64,000 nt of DNA from Nitrospirota bacterium (GCA_016190245.1 JACPQY010000083.1:11899-75898), one strand, 5' to 3'; shown: positions 25,836 through 34,336, numbered from the stretch's first letter. Notes: generated from the letters alone by a model not told the origin. Numbers and translations are program-made.

Positions 25836-26600
25836 GTGAAACCCGTCCCGCTCGTCTCTGGGAACTGGAAGATGGTCCCCTCGCTCCGGGAATCGTCGGA
25901 GCTCGCGCTCGTCCTCGGCCGATCCGTCCAGGCCGGACTCAAGACCCGGGTGAGCATCCATCCGCCGTTTTCCGCATTGACCGAGGTGAAAACAGCCCTT
26001 GCGGGCGCTCCCATCGCGCTCGGCGCGCAGGACGTCTACTGGGAAGAAAAGGGTGCGTACACCGGCGAGGTCTCCACGGGCATGCTCAAAGAGGCCGGAT
26101 GCGAGTACGTCATCATCGGTCACTCCGAACGCCGCCGATATTTCGGCGAGACGGATGAAACGGCCTCGCGAAAAGTTCGGGCCTGCGCGGCGCGCGGGCT
26201 CGTCCCCATCCTCTGCGTCGGCGAAACGATGGAGGAGCGCAAACGCGGCCAGACCCTCGGGCGCGTGGAGTCCCAACTGCGCGGCGGGCTCCAGGGCCTG
26301 CCGGGGAACGGCACGCCTTTCGTCATCGCCTACGAGCCCGTATGGGCGATTGGCACCGGTGTCACGCCGACGCCGGAGGAGGTTCAGGAGGTGCACGCCA
26401 TGATTCGGCGCACCCTTTCGAGCATCGTGGGCAGCGGTGCCGGTGAGGTGCCGATCCAGTACGGCGGCAGCGTCACTCCGGAGAACGCCTCAACCCTCTT
26501 GGCCCTCGCCGACGTGAACGGCGCCCTGGTCGGCGGGGCCAGTCTGAAGGCCGAGGGCTTCATGAAGATCATTCGGGCCGCCGAGGAGAACGCTGCATGA
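25836..26600 (+). CDS. tpiA: Triosephosphate isomerase
   Basis: 254 residues from GTG 25836. Lys in SGNWKM, catalytic His in IIGHSERRRYFGE, catalytic Glu in AYEPVWAIGTG and the phosphate loop IQYGGSVTPENA. It interconverts DHAP and GAP. 61 bp after pgk and overlapping secG by 4 bp. Confidence 0.97.
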   Translation: MKPVPLVSGNWKMVPSLRESSELALVLGRSVQAGLKTRVSIHPPFSALTEVKTALAGAPIALGAQDVYWEEKGAYTGEVSTGMLKEAGCEYVIIGHSERRRYFGETDETASRKVRACAARGLVPILCVGETMEERKRGQTLGRVESQLRGGLQGLPGNGTPFVIAYEPVWAIGTGVTPTPEEVQEVHAMIRRTLSSIVGSGAGEVPIQYGGSVTPENASTLLALADVNGALVGGASLKAEGFMKIIRAAEENAA

Positions 26601-27022
26601 CCGCTGTACTGATCACCATTCACGTCCTTTCGGCCATCCTGCTCGTGCTCAGCATCCTTCTTCAACCGGGCCGCAGCTCCGGCTTCAGTCTCACCTTCAG
26701 CGAGACCGCAACCGCCATCTTTGGCGGGCGCGGTGCGCTCAGCTTCCTGGAGAAGTTCACCGCCGGCGCGGCCACGCTTTTCGTCATCACGTCGCTTTTT
26801 CTTGCGATGCGCTTCGGGCACGGGGGTGGCGGTACCGTCATGAAAGAGGTGCCTGCGCCTGAGGCGGAAGTCGGGCCCGCCGAGACCGCGCCCCCGCTGC
26901 CGCCTGCAACGGAATCCGCGCCAAGCCCGGCCCCCACGCCGGCGCCGTCCGGCGCTCCCCGCGAGGCCGCTCCACCGTCCACCGTCCCGCTTCCCCCGCC
27001 GCAGGAAACCAAGACGCCCTGA
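26597..27022 (+). CDS. secG: Preprotein translocase subunit SecG
   Basis: 141 residues. Two membrane helices (about 3-22 and 55-75) flank the SecG signature LLQPGRSSGFSLTFSETA. A long Pro/Ala/Glu-rich tail (about 85-141) makes it longer than most SecG proteins. It is an accessory subunit of SecYEG. Its position after tpiA is the common one in proteobacteria. Confidence 0.9.
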   Translation: MTAVLITIHVLSAILLVLSILLQPGRSSGFSLTFSETATAIFGGRGALSFLEKFTAGAATLFVITSLFLAMRFGHGGGGTVMKEVPAPEAEVGPAETAPPLPPATESAPSPAPTPAPSGAPREAAPPSTVPLPPPQETKTP

Positions 27023-27026
27023 CGCG

Positions 27027-27737
27027 GTGGCGCCTTCGGGTGGCGGAATCACATCCGGCAGCACCCCCGCCTGCCGACCGGTCCGCGCCATCGTCTTCGA
27101 TCTCGACGGCACGCTCATAGACTCCCGCGAAGACCTCGCCAACGCGGTCAACCACACCATCGAGCACTTCGGATACCGGCCCCTTTCCCCGGAGACCATC
27201 TACGGGTTCATCGGGCGCGGCGTGGGCCCTCTCCTCCAGGACACACTCCAAACCGCAGGCGTGGATCTCTCCCGCGTGGACGGGGCGCTCATCGAACAGG
27301 GCCGAACCGTCTTCCTCGACTACTACTCGCGCCACCTTCTCGATCACACCCAGCTCTATCCCGGCGTGAGGGAAGTGCTCGACCACTTCAGCTCGAAAAC
27401 GCTGGCCGTGCTCACCAACAAGCCGGAGGAGCAGTCCAGAAAAATCCTCGAGGGACTCGGTGTGGCGCAACGTTTCTCAAGGATCTTCGGCGGCGACACC
27501 CTGCCCTATCGAAAGCCCGATCCCGAAACTCTCCTGGAGGCGCTGAGAATCCTCGGCCATGCGCCGGGCGACGCGGCCTTCATCGGCGACAGCCTCATCG
27601 ATCTCGAGACCGGGCGCCGGGCCGGGGTGTTCACTTGCCTCGTGTCCTACGGCCTGGGCGCCCGCGAGGATCTGGTGAAAGGCAACCCGGACCTGATGGT
27701 TGAAAAGCCCCTCGACTTGATCCACTACCTCGCATAG
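27027..27737 (+). CDS. HAD-family phosphatase (phosphoglycolate phosphatase-like)
   Basis: 236 residues from GTG 27027. Motif I FDLDGTLIDSREDL, motif II VLTNKP, the lysine in PYRKPDPETLLEAL and motif IV FIGDSLIDLETGRRAG. Cap domain at about 30-95 (GFIGRGVGPLL). This is the Gph-like branch that removes 2-phosphoglycolate, but specificity in this family is broad. Last gene of the glycolytic operon. Confidence 0.88.
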   Translation: MAPSGGGITSGSTPACRPVRAIVFDLDGTLIDSREDLANAVNHTIEHFGYRPLSPETIYGFIGRGVGPLLQDTLQTAGVDLSRVDGALIEQGRTVFLDYYSRHLLDHTQLYPGVREVLDHFSSKTLAVLTNKPEEQSRKILEGLGVAQRFSRIFGGDTLPYRKPDPETLLEALRILGHAPGDAAFIGDSLIDLETGRRAGVFTCLVSYGLGAREDLVKGNPDLMVEKPLDLIHYLA

Positions 27738-27758
27738 AGACCCGCCGGGAGGGCGCTT

Positions 27759-27900
27759 GGTGTCAGGTCTTGCATTCATTCATCGGTGAGAGCGGTAGGA
27801 TGTGCTCAGGGCGAGGCCGTCGCGTGCTTATTGTTCGACCGTGAGCCGACGGCTACGGGAGTTCGAGAAGGCGAACTGAATGAATGCAAGACCTGACACC
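27759..27900. repeat. MITE-like palindromic element with 24 bp perfect terminal inverted repeats
   Basis: A 24-base sequence starting GGTGTCAGGTCTTGCATTC at 27759-27782 is exactly inverted at 27877-27900. The 94 bp between contain a weaker internal dyad and no gene. The TGTCAGGTCTTGC end type is known from small palindromic elements mobilised in trans. It lies at the left edge of the accessory island. Confidence 0.8.
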
Positions 27901-27962
27901 AACAGCTCGCGCTTGTGGCGCCCCTCGACTTGTCCCTGTGCTCCTATCTTGAGGGGCCCTTT

Positions 27963-28091
27963 GAGATGCATGACGCGCTGATCGTGGCCACTGCCAAGAG
28001 AGTATCCTACGAAATAGGCCGCCCCGTTGCCGTGGTCACGCGCGACCGTGAGATCACAGAGTCCGGCGCGGTCGATGTCCTGTGGGCGTGA
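27963..28091 (+). pseudogene. C-terminal remnant of a PIN-domain toxin
   Basis: The frame EMHDALIVATAKRVSYEIGR, then VAVVTRDREITESGAVDVLW and a stop at 28089-28091, is the C-terminal third of a VapC-type PIN protein, including the acidic residues in HDALI and TRDREI. The N-terminal part is missing; upstream is the MITE-like element. Confidence 0.7.
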
Positions 28092-28101
28092 CTGACTCGT
28101 T

Positions 28102-28166
28102 TCGACCTCCTCGGGCGACACGAGCACGGCCGAGGGCCTGCCGTTGCGCGTGATGATCGCGCTCTG
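28102..28166 (-). pseudogene. Fragment of a Phd-type antitoxin gene
   Basis: The minus strand encodes IITRNGRPSAVLVSPEEVE, the same residues (one difference) as the intact antitoxin at 37567-37815. The DNA is about 90% identical over 59 bp. No start, no stop and no C-terminal half are present. It is a relic, and with the copy at 37673-37731 forms same-orientation repeats at both edges of the island. Confidence 0.65.
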
Positions 28167-28222
28167 TCAGCCGCAAGCGGACGGGGCCCTGCGGGTGAAC
28201 CGGTGTCGGAAAGATTGATGAT

Positions 28223-28420
28223 TCAGGCAGCGCGCAGAAGTCGGCGCTGAAGGGGTCTGACGACCTGCTTCAACTCCCGGGAGGCGTTCAGTATCTCGAC
28301 TCCCGGAAGCCGACCCTTGGAGTCCGGTTCAAGCGAAATGCCTGGGGCCACCTCGACCGCCTCGTGCTCAACCCCGGAGCGAGCGAGGTAAAGAACGTCC
28401 TCGCGCTCGTCGCAGTGAAC
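28223..28420 (-). pseudogene. DUF2283-like gene without a recognisable start
   Basis: The frame reads VHCDEREDVLYLARSGVEHE, then VEVAPGISLEPDSKGRLPG and VEILNAS, the pattern of small DUF2283 proteins. Upstream in frame there is a TAG and no ATG, GTG or TTG, so it appears to have lost its start. DUF2283 genes are often next to toxin-antitoxin genes. The 200 bp from 28421 to 28634 show no further gene. Confidence 0.55.
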
Positions 28421-28634
28421 ATTCCTTCTTCGATCCTATGCCCATCTTCCTGATGCCACTCTATTCTCCCTCTGACCGGTCCTCGACAGATGCCCTGATC
28501 CCAGCTTGATCCCTTCCCGGCTCCCCCTTGCCTTGCCTCGAATCGGCCCATGGGATCGGAGTGACCCACCGCACACCTGGGACACTGCCTGTCCAGGTAG
28601 CCTGGTAGGGTGGTGCACAGAAGGAGGTGATTCG

Positions 28635-28994
28635 ATGAAACGAGGGATCATGATGATCGCAGTGGCGGTGCTCGCGGCGGCGTGCGTCTCCTGGCCCCGC
28701 GGCAAGGTCTACAAGACCGCCCCGCAGCGCTGGGACTACGAGGAATTGGGGCCGGTCAAGGACACCGGATTCGGCTGGACGAGGGAACAGGCCGTCAACC
28801 GCGCCGCGCTCGACCTGTACCACAAGTCCGTGGACAGGGGCGGTGATGGTGTGGTCGCAACCGAACTCGGGGAGCCGAGGTGCTACTACTTCTGGTCCAC
28901 ACTGCTCTCGGCTCTCATTTTCCCGCCCTGCTGGGTGGAGGCAAGAGGCGTGGCCGTTTCGTTCAAGAGCAAGGGAGGTGACCGTGAAGAATAG
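28635..28994 (+). CDS. Small hypothetical lipoprotein
   Basis: 119 residues from ATG 28635, which has AAGGAGGTGA upstream. The signal peptide ends in lipobox LAAAC (about residue 16). The mature part has TGFGWTREQAVNRAALDLYHK and a short hydrophobic stretch (YFWSTLLSALIFPPCW). No family recognised. It is the first gene of a run of small envelope proteins and overlaps the next gene by 11 bp. Confidence 0.65.
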   Translation: MKRGIMMIAVAVLAAACVSWPRGKVYKTAPQRWDYEELGPVKDTGFGWTREQAVNRAALDLYHKSVDRGGDGVVATELGEPRCYYFWSTLLSALIFPPCWVEARGVAVSFKSKGGDREE

Positions 28995-29748
28995 GGCGAA
29001 CGCCAGCGCGGGAGAGAGGAAAAGCGTCGCCGATATGCGTGAATGCATCCAGAACGGAGAGATGCTGCGGCGCGTCGGCAAGGCCCAGTTGGCGATGCAC
29101 ACCTTTGCAAGGGGAGCCCGGGAATTTCCGGACGCGCGCTGGCAATTCCTGTACTACATGGGTTCCTGCTGCCTGGATCTCGGCAAGTACGAAAAGGCGG
29201 CGAAGTTCTACTTGCAGGCATGGACGCTCAATCCTGGCTGCGCTGGTGTCTGGGCCGCCGTGGCCGAGTGTGCGATCCACTTCAACCAATTGGAGGAGGC
29301 CGTGGAGATGATCTCGCACGCGCTCCGGCTCGATGAGCGATGCGCCAACGCCTGGATTGCGTGGGGCGAGCTCCATGAGGCGCGGGAGGAGTTCGAGAAG
29401 GCGGCGAAATGCCACGAGACGGCTCTCAAAGTGGACCCCGACTGCACGCGGGCGCTGGCAAGGGCTGGTTTTGCCCTCCGAAGTCTTGGGCTCGCTACCG
29501 GCGATAGAGGCTGCTTCGAGCGAGCCGAGACAATGTTTCGGGCCTACCTGGAGCATTGGCCCGGGGATGAATCACAGCTTTTCAACCTGGGGCTCGTGTA
29601 TGGGAACCTCGGGCGGTTCAAGGAGGCCGCCGAGACGTTCGCGAAGATTATCGAACTGAACCCGGAGGACCTTGAGGCGAAGAAGTACCAGGACCTGTCC
29701 CTCCAGGATCTTGCCCAAATTGAGGCGGGCCATGTTTCCAATGTTTAG
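28984..29748 (+). CDS. Tetratricopeptide repeat protein
   Basis: 254 residues from GTG 28984 (GGGAGGTG just before). Most of the protein is TPR units: YYMGSCCLDLGKYEKAAKFY, ECAIHFNQLEEAVEMISHAL, LHEAREEFEKAAKCHETALK and FNLGLVYGNLGRFKEAAETF. No signal peptide. TPRs mediate protein contacts; partners may be the neighbouring lipoproteins. Overlaps both neighbours. Confidence 0.8.
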   Translation: MKNRANASAGERKSVADMRECIQNGEMLRRVGKAQLAMHTFARGAREFPDARWQFLYYMGSCCLDLGKYEKAAKFYLQAWTLNPGCAGVWAAVAECAIHFNQLEEAVEMISHALRLDERCANAWIAWGELHEAREEFEKAAKCHETALKVDPDCTRALARAGFALRSLGLATGDRGCFERAETMFRAYLEHWPGDESQLFNLGLVYGNLGRFKEAAETFAKIIELNPEDLEAKKYQDLSLQDLAQIEAGHVSNV

Positions 29749-30226
29749 GCGTGGTTGTACCGATGGTTCCATGCGCATCTGTGCCTGGACCGCTGCGGTT
29801 TTCGCAGTGGCCGGTTGCAACAGTGCCTTTTGGGACGGGTACTACCGGACCGACGAATCGGCTTACTCCACTCCCCCTCCGCATACGGCGACATCGGCTG
29901 AAAAAGAGTACCGGGTGCATCGTGTGATGGACGGGGCGACGCTGGAGGTCTGGAACAAGGGGCGGATCGAGACCGTGCGGTTGGAGGGTGTCGTAACCGC
30001 GCCGACCGACACCACCTGGGGCAAGAGCGCAAGGGACGCGCTCCGGTATCTGGAGGGGAAGTCGGTGACCATCGACGCCTGCCCCAAGAAGGATCGGGAA
30101 GGGCGGACCGTGGGCGGGGTCTTCTACAAGGGGGAGAACATCGCTGAAAAACAGCTCAAGAAAGGGAGGGTGGGGCCGGATAGGTCCTCCCGACCGTGCT
30201 CACTGAGCAACCAAGCTCTCAAATAG
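29732..30226 (+). CDS. Lipoprotein with staphylococcal nuclease-like (SNase) domain
   Basis: 164 residues. A signal peptide with lipobox VAGC is followed by an SNase/OB-fold domain: YRVHRVMDGATLEVWNKGRI, VRLEGVVTAPTDTTWGKSAR, LEGKSVTID and GRTVGGVFYKGENIAEKQL. The usual catalytic Arg/Glu positions are hard to confirm and the domain is short (about 100 residues), so nuclease activity is uncertain. The start at 29732 overlaps the TPR gene; ATG 29771 gives a more compact signal peptide and is also possible. Confidence 0.65.
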   Translation: MFPMFRRGCTDGSMRICAWTAAVFAVAGCNSAFWDGYYRTDESAYSTPPPHTATSAEKEYRVHRVMDGATLEVWNKGRIETVRLEGVVTAPTDTTWGKSARDALRYLEGKSVTIDACPKKDREGRTVGGVFYKGENIAEKQLKKGRVGPDRSSRPCSLSNQALK

Positions 30227-30244
30227 TGGAAAGGAGGATGTATC

Positions 30245-30523
30245 ATGAGTAGTTGGAAAGCAATCGTTCCGATTCTCTTCTCCCTGTTGACCGTAACCGG
30301 GGTTGATTTCGTGTCCTGTGGGGAGGATTCGGACAAATCGGAGTGTGAGAAAGCATGCAGCCGAATGTTTGACCTGTGCGGGGAGGCCGTCAAGAACGAG
30401 TATGGAAATGTGCGGAATTGTGCGGCTGATTGTGAGGACGACAGCGACGGCGATACGGGCACACCTGAGGAATTGATCTGTATTCAGGCAGCGAACTCCT
30501 GCTCCGATGCTGCCAGGTGTTGA
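30245..30523 (+). CDS. Small cysteine-rich secreted protein
   Basis: 92 residues with AAAGGAGG before the ATG. N-terminal signal sequence (WKAIVPILFSLLTVTGVDF) ending near VSCG, which may be a lipobox. The acidic mature part has nine cysteines, giving CEKACSRMFDLCGE, NCAADCEDDS and C-terminal CSDAARC, so several disulfides are likely outside the cytoplasm. No family recognised. Confidence 0.65.
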   Translation: MSSWKAIVPILFSLLTVTGVDFVSCGEDSDKSECEKACSRMFDLCGEAVKNEYGNVRNCAADCEDDSDGDTGTPEELICIQAANSCSDAARC

Positions 30524-30717
30524 GAGTGAATCTCGGAGGTGGCGTTGACCACTCGGCTGGTAGCCCGGGAGTGACCGCGTTCCACTTGACCACCGCGTGG
30601 AGGATCGTGATCTGGCCGATCAAACTCTTACTCTGGGCGACCGGCCTTTACCTGATCTGGCGCGGCATCACGGGCTGCGGCGATCGGACGGAAAAGGGGG
30701 GTGTCGTGTGGCCGTGA
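30517..30717 (+). CDS. Possible small membrane protein
   Basis: 66 residues with one strong membrane helix (WRIVIWPIKLLLWATGLYLI) near the middle. It overlaps the previous gene by 7 bp. The start is uncertain; GTG 30526 is an alternative. No family recognised, and it could be non-coding. Confidence 0.4.
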   Translation: MLRVNLGGGVDHSAGSPGVTAFHLTTAWRIVIWPIKLLLWATGLYLIWRGITGCGDRTEKGGVVWP

Positions 30718-30779
30718 CAAGCCGACATTCTGTATTGCAAAGATCGGAACACCGCCCTACGCTACGGCCCATAGCGAAC

Positions 30780-31751
30780 ATGCGGATGGCGAAACCTGCT
30801 CTGGAAAGATTCCTGTACATCGACCAGAAGCTGCGGTCCGGGGTGTACCCCTCCACCTCGGAACTCGGGCAGGAGCTCGGGAAATCCTACAAGACGATCC
30901 AGCGGGACATTGACTTCATGCGCGACCGGCTCTCCGCACCCATTGACTACGATGTTTCGCGCAAGGGCTGGTACTACACGGAGCGGGCCTACGCCTTCCC
31001 CTTTCCCAAGTTGACGGAATCCGATGCGAGGACGATCCAGGCCGCGGCGGCGGTCCTGGATGGGCTGGGACCGCTTCCCGGCCTCGAGGGCTTCATGCAA
31101 TTGGCCCGGGGCCTCCGGGCGGCGGCGGAAGAACCTTCATCGGCGGTCTCTGTCGGATTCGGCCCTCAGAGGATACCGGCACCACGAGTCCTTCCCATGA
31201 TCCAGAAAGCCATCGAGAGGCGGGAGACCTTACGGGTCCGGTACCGGAAGCGGCCGCAGGCGGTCCCGGAGGATAGGTTGATGGACCCCTTGCACCTTCG
31301 ATTCCAGGGAGGCGACTGGTTCCTGGCCGCAAGGGACCACCGCTCCGGTCAAGTAAGGGTCTTCGCCGTCCACCGGATGATGAGCGCCGAGACAACCGGA
31401 AATGCCTTCACCCCTGCGCCGCAGTTCTCATCGAAAACATTTTTCGGTGACGGGATCGGGATCGAACGCGGGAAGAAAGGCCACAGGGTTGTGTTGAAAC
31501 TGACGGGCTTCGCGGCCCAGATCGCCCAGGAGACCAGCTTCCATCCGAGCGAAAAGAGAACTCTGTGCAAAGACGGTTCCGTCCGGCTCGAAATGACCGT
31601 CTCCGGCCTCACCGACGTCGCCATGTGGGCGATGGCCCGTGGCCCCGAGGTGGAAGTGTTGGAACCGAAGGGCTTGAGGCAGATGGTGGCAGATGAACTG
31701 ACGAGGGCGGCGACGCTATACCGGAGGAGGTCACGTGGCACACGCAATTGA
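30780..31751 (+). CDS. WYL-domain transcriptional regulator (module copy 1)
   Basis: About 323 residues from ATG 30780 (ATG 30786 also possible); the longer ORF upstream has no family-like sequence. The N-terminal HTH reads YPSTSELGQELGKSYKTIQR, followed by DIDFMRDRL. The WYL domain is at about 140-210 (LRVRYRKR, WFLAARDHRSGQVRVFAVHR). The C-terminal WCX-like extension ends MWAMARGPEVEVLEPKGLRQ. WYL proteins are ligand-sensing regulators often found with defence genes. The last 17 bases overlap the nuclease gene. A remnant of a second WYL C-terminus lies at 34203. Confidence 0.88.
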   Translation: MRMAKPALERFLYIDQKLRSGVYPSTSELGQELGKSYKTIQRDIDFMRDRLSAPIDYDVSRKGWYYTERAYAFPFPKLTESDARTIQAAAAVLDGLGPLPGLEGFMQLARGLRAAAEEPSSAVSVGFGPQRIPAPRVLPMIQKAIERRETLRVRYRKRPQAVPEDRLMDPLHLRFQGGDWFLAARDHRSGQVRVFAVHRMMSAETTGNAFTPAPQFSSKTFFGDGIGIERGKKGHRVVLKLTGFAAQIAQETSFHPSEKRTLCKDGSVRLEMTVSGLTDVAMWAMARGPEVEVLEPKGLRQMVADELTRAATLYRRRSRGTRN

Positions 31752-32892
31752 AATTGAAATAGATCAAAAGGGAGAAGCCATATGCCAGTCTCTTCCGTAC
31801 AAGGACGAGGCGGAACTTCAGAAACTCCTGGCAGACCACCCGTCCATAATCCCGGTCGGCCAGATTTGGCGGCATTCCAGTGCGCTCTGCTTGGTCGAGA
31901 GAGAACAGGAGACCGGGGCAGGTCCTGTGGATCTAACCTTTGTTGATGAAAACGGTCGGATTCTTGTCGTCGAGTGCAAACTCGCAAGCGATGGTCGAGC
32001 TCGGAGGGAGGTTGTCGCTCAAGGGTTGGAGTATGTCGCGCACCTAGTGCGGCAGGGACCTGCAGGGATCTTGGGAAAGCAAGAAACCGCCTCTCGCGGG
32101 CAGGAGAGTCTTCTAGCCAGGTTTTGGCAGCGCGGCCTGGACACCCATCAAAAGTGGGTCGAGAGATTCGACAGCCGTGAAGCCTGGACCAGGGTTTTCA
32201 AGAAGAACATGGAGATGTACTTGCGAGACCCCGAAAAACTTGTGGATCGCCAGGGTGTAGCACTCCTGCTGGCGGCAGATTCCGTTCCGGATTCCGCTCT
32301 GGTGCTGTCCGATTTTGTAAATATCCTCTGTCGGCGTCGGAAACGTCCTCTTGTTTACTGCATGGAAGTTCGCAAGTTTCTCATTGGAGACCGACAGGTA
32401 TGCGTGGCAAACGTCCGCGCGGCGGCCCTCCTGAAGGTGGAACCCGTTGCTCAGGAACAGTTCAGTCTCGAAGACTGGCTCCTCGGCAACGTGGACGACG
32501 AAGATAGCCAGAAGTATGTTGAACTGCGGCGGAAGATCCATGAGGCCCTGGTTCAAATCGCATCCGAGAAGAGGCACTCAGTGGAAGTTGAAATGGGGAC
32601 GAAAGTTCTGATGCTGAAGTGGAGAATTGGCCCGGAAACAAAGACGCTGGCTTGCTTCGATCAGGTGGGACTCGACATGGTGCTGGCCTCCTGGTCGCAC
32701 ACGCTTGCAATACCTTCAGAAATCGAAGCGCTGCTGGCCGACCTTTCCGACAGTTGCGGCTTGAGGTTCGAGAGAGGTAAACACCGTTCGATCGCGCACT
32801 ACGAATCGTTCAGGGACCATACCAATGCCGTAGGAGCGCTGAGGGATGCGCTCGACCGCTTCATGACACGACTTGAGAACCGGCGGTCATGA
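31735..32892 (+). CDS. PD-(D/E)XK-like nuclease, first copy of the WYL module
   Basis: 385 residues from GTG 31735, with GGAGGTCAC upstream. The N-terminal 120 residues look like a restriction-type nuclease: KDEAELQKLLADHPSIIP, VDLTFVDENGRILVVECKLA (D...E-x-K) and a helix RARREVVAQGLEYVAHL. The C-terminal 260 residues are unique. It is coupled to the WYL gene by overlap. The family is inferred from the motif pattern; it resembles DUF91/NucS-like or Shedu-type domains but I cannot decide between them. Confidence 0.65.
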   Translation: MAHAIEIEIDQKGEAICQSLPYKDEAELQKLLADHPSIIPVGQIWRHSSALCLVEREQETGAGPVDLTFVDENGRILVVECKLASDGRARREVVAQGLEYVAHLVRQGPAGILGKQETASRGQESLLARFWQRGLDTHQKWVERFDSREAWTRVFKKNMEMYLRDPEKLVDRQGVALLLAADSVPDSALVLSDFVNILCRRRKRPLVYCMEVRKFLIGDRQVCVANVRAAALLKVEPVAQEQFSLEDWLLGNVDDEDSQKYVELRRKIHEALVQIASEKRHSVEVEMGTKVLMLKWRIGPETKTLACFDQVGLDMVLASWSHTLAIPSEIEALLADLSDSCGLRFERGKHRSIAHYESFRDHTNAVGALRDALDRFMTRLENRRS

Positions 32893-32920
32893 TCACGCTT
32901 ACCAAGGAGAGAGACCCTTG

Positions 32921-33124
32921 ATGAAGAACCGTGTGTCCCCTGACGACCTAGTCCGCCGCGCGACAGGCGGGAAGAGTCTGGACAAAGACCGGATGCTCCG
33001 GCCGTCCATGACCTACCATGGAATACTGGTTCCAGCCGGCCAAAGGGTAATCTGTGAAGCGAAGGAGGGACCATGGGATTCAGATTCTTTCAGAGCGTCG
33101 GTATTGGCAAGCACCTCCGGGTGA
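32921..33124 (+). pseudogene. Truncated 5' end of a TM0106-type nuclease gene
   Basis: From ATG 32921 (AAGGAGAG upstream) the first 33 residues contain DLVRRATGGKSLDKDRM and RPSMTYH. These match the intact nuclease at 35154 (DLLRRATGEKRLDRTRM, RPSMTYH). After that the similarity stops and an unrelated tail runs into the next gene. This is the leftover of the third gene of module copy 1, cut where the DUF4236 gene begins. Confidence 0.75.
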
Positions 33125-34158
33125 ACCTCGGCAAGAGTTTGCTCCCGTCTCTTACCGGGCACGCAAAAGGCATCAGTCTGAACGTAGGGAAATCGGGGTT
33201 ACGCGTCATAGGCACCATTCCGGGGATGGGTATTGGTTATTCCGTCACGACCAAAGGCCTTACTCGAACATTTAAGAAAGTAGGAAAGCAGCTCGCGCGT
33301 GACTGGGCAGATCTGGGCAAGGGAGGGGTGAGCGCCGCAAAATGGCTTGTCGAAAAAGCCGCGCAGCAGAGCCAAGTCCCGGCAGCCACGACTCTTCAGA
33401 CGCCCAAGGCAAGCGTGGTTGACCCTCAAACCTCGGTCTTCCAAACGGCGCTCGAACTGTTTTCCAAGAAAGAGTTCGGTCTTTCGTTGGGCAAGCTAAG
33501 TACGTTACAGGATCATCCCGATGCGTTGTTCTTGGCGGGACTCATTCAGTACCATTCGGGGAAGTATGACGCAGCAAAGAAGAGCCTCGACAGGGCGCTT
33601 TCGGGTGCCGACCACGGCTCGCTGTTCTCGAAGGTCGGCGCGGGAATCGCGGTTGAAATACCGCTAACCCCCGAAATCGGCGCTGAAGTCGCGCCGACGA
33701 CGGCGGGCCTGAAGCTCATGCTGGTGGAGGTACTACAGGCATCGGGCGAATTCGAAGGCGCTCTCGGTCTCCTGCGCGCCCTACAGCAAGAGCTACCCGA
33801 AAGCCCTGTCGTGAAATTGTCCCTCGCGGAACTTCTGGCCATAGGCAGTCAGCACAAGGAAGTCGTCAACGTCCTTGAAGGCGTCCAGAACAACGGCCCC
33901 GTCGAAACCGCCTGCTTGCTTTACCGGGGTCGCGCCCTGAAGGCCCTCCGCCTGAATGACGCCGCTTATCAAACCTTCGCTCCCGCCCTTTATCGGACGA
34001 AGGACAGGCCACCGAGCCTTCTGCGGGACATCCGCTACGAGAAGGCCGTCTGTGCCGAGGAGCTTGGGAAGAAGGCGGAGGCGAAGAAAGAGTTCGAGCG
34101 CATCTACGCCGAGGACCCGCGCTTCAAGGACGTGAAGGCGCGGCTGGACCTTGCATGA
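33073..34158 (+). CDS. DUF4236 domain protein with TPR-like C-terminus
   Basis: 361 residues from ATG 33073 (GAAGGAGGGACC upstream). The N-terminal 70 residues fit DUF4236 (GFRFFQSVGIGKHLRVNLGK, then GISLNVGKSGLRVIGTIPG). Residues 120-355 are helical repeats of TPR type (LFLAGLIQYHSGKYDAAKKS, EFEGALGLLRALQQELPES, KKAEAKKEFERIYAEDP). The function of DUF4236 is unknown to me. The gene is inserted between the two halves of the duplicated nuclease module. Confidence 0.75.
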   Translation: MGFRFFQSVGIGKHLRVNLGKSLLPSLTGHAKGISLNVGKSGLRVIGTIPGMGIGYSVTTKGLTRTFKKVGKQLARDWADLGKGGVSAAKWLVEKAAQQSQVPAATTLQTPKASVVDPQTSVFQTALELFSKKEFGLSLGKLSTLQDHPDALFLAGLIQYHSGKYDAAKKSLDRALSGADHGSLFSKVGAGIAVEIPLTPEIGAEVAPTTAGLKLMLVEVLQASGEFEGALGLLRALQQELPESPVVKLSLAELLAIGSQHKEVVNVLEGVQNNGPVETACLLYRGRALKALRLNDAAYQTFAPALYRTKDRPPSLLRDIRYEKAVCAEELGKKAEAKKEFERIYAEDPRFKDVKARLDLA

Positions 34159-34202
34159 GGCTGCGAAGAGGGTGTCCCAATCCATGCGTGGTGACAACGC
34201 CG

Positions 34203-34336
34203 GATGACGGCACGATGTGGGCGATGGCGCGGGGGCGGAGGTCGAAGTGCTCGCACCGTCGGCGTTGCGGGAAATGGTGCCTCGAGAACTGGGTCAAGCG
34301 GTGAAGCTCTACCGAAAAGGAGGCAAGAGGAAATGA
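34203..34336 (+). pseudogene. C-terminal remnant of a second WYL regulator
   Basis: DNA here encodes MWAMARG, then after a one-base shift in a G run AEVEVLAPSALREMV and ELGQAVKLYRKGGKRK. It parallels the end of the intact WYL protein at 31751 (MWAMARGPEVEVLEPKGLRQM, TRAATLYRRRS). The stop overlaps the next start as ATGA, so the original operon coupling is preserved although the regulator is gone. Confidence 0.75.

Noticed and set aside
29732-30226. SNase-domain protein as part of a conjugation or plasmid element
   Set aside because: No relaxase, replication or transfer genes are present in the window.
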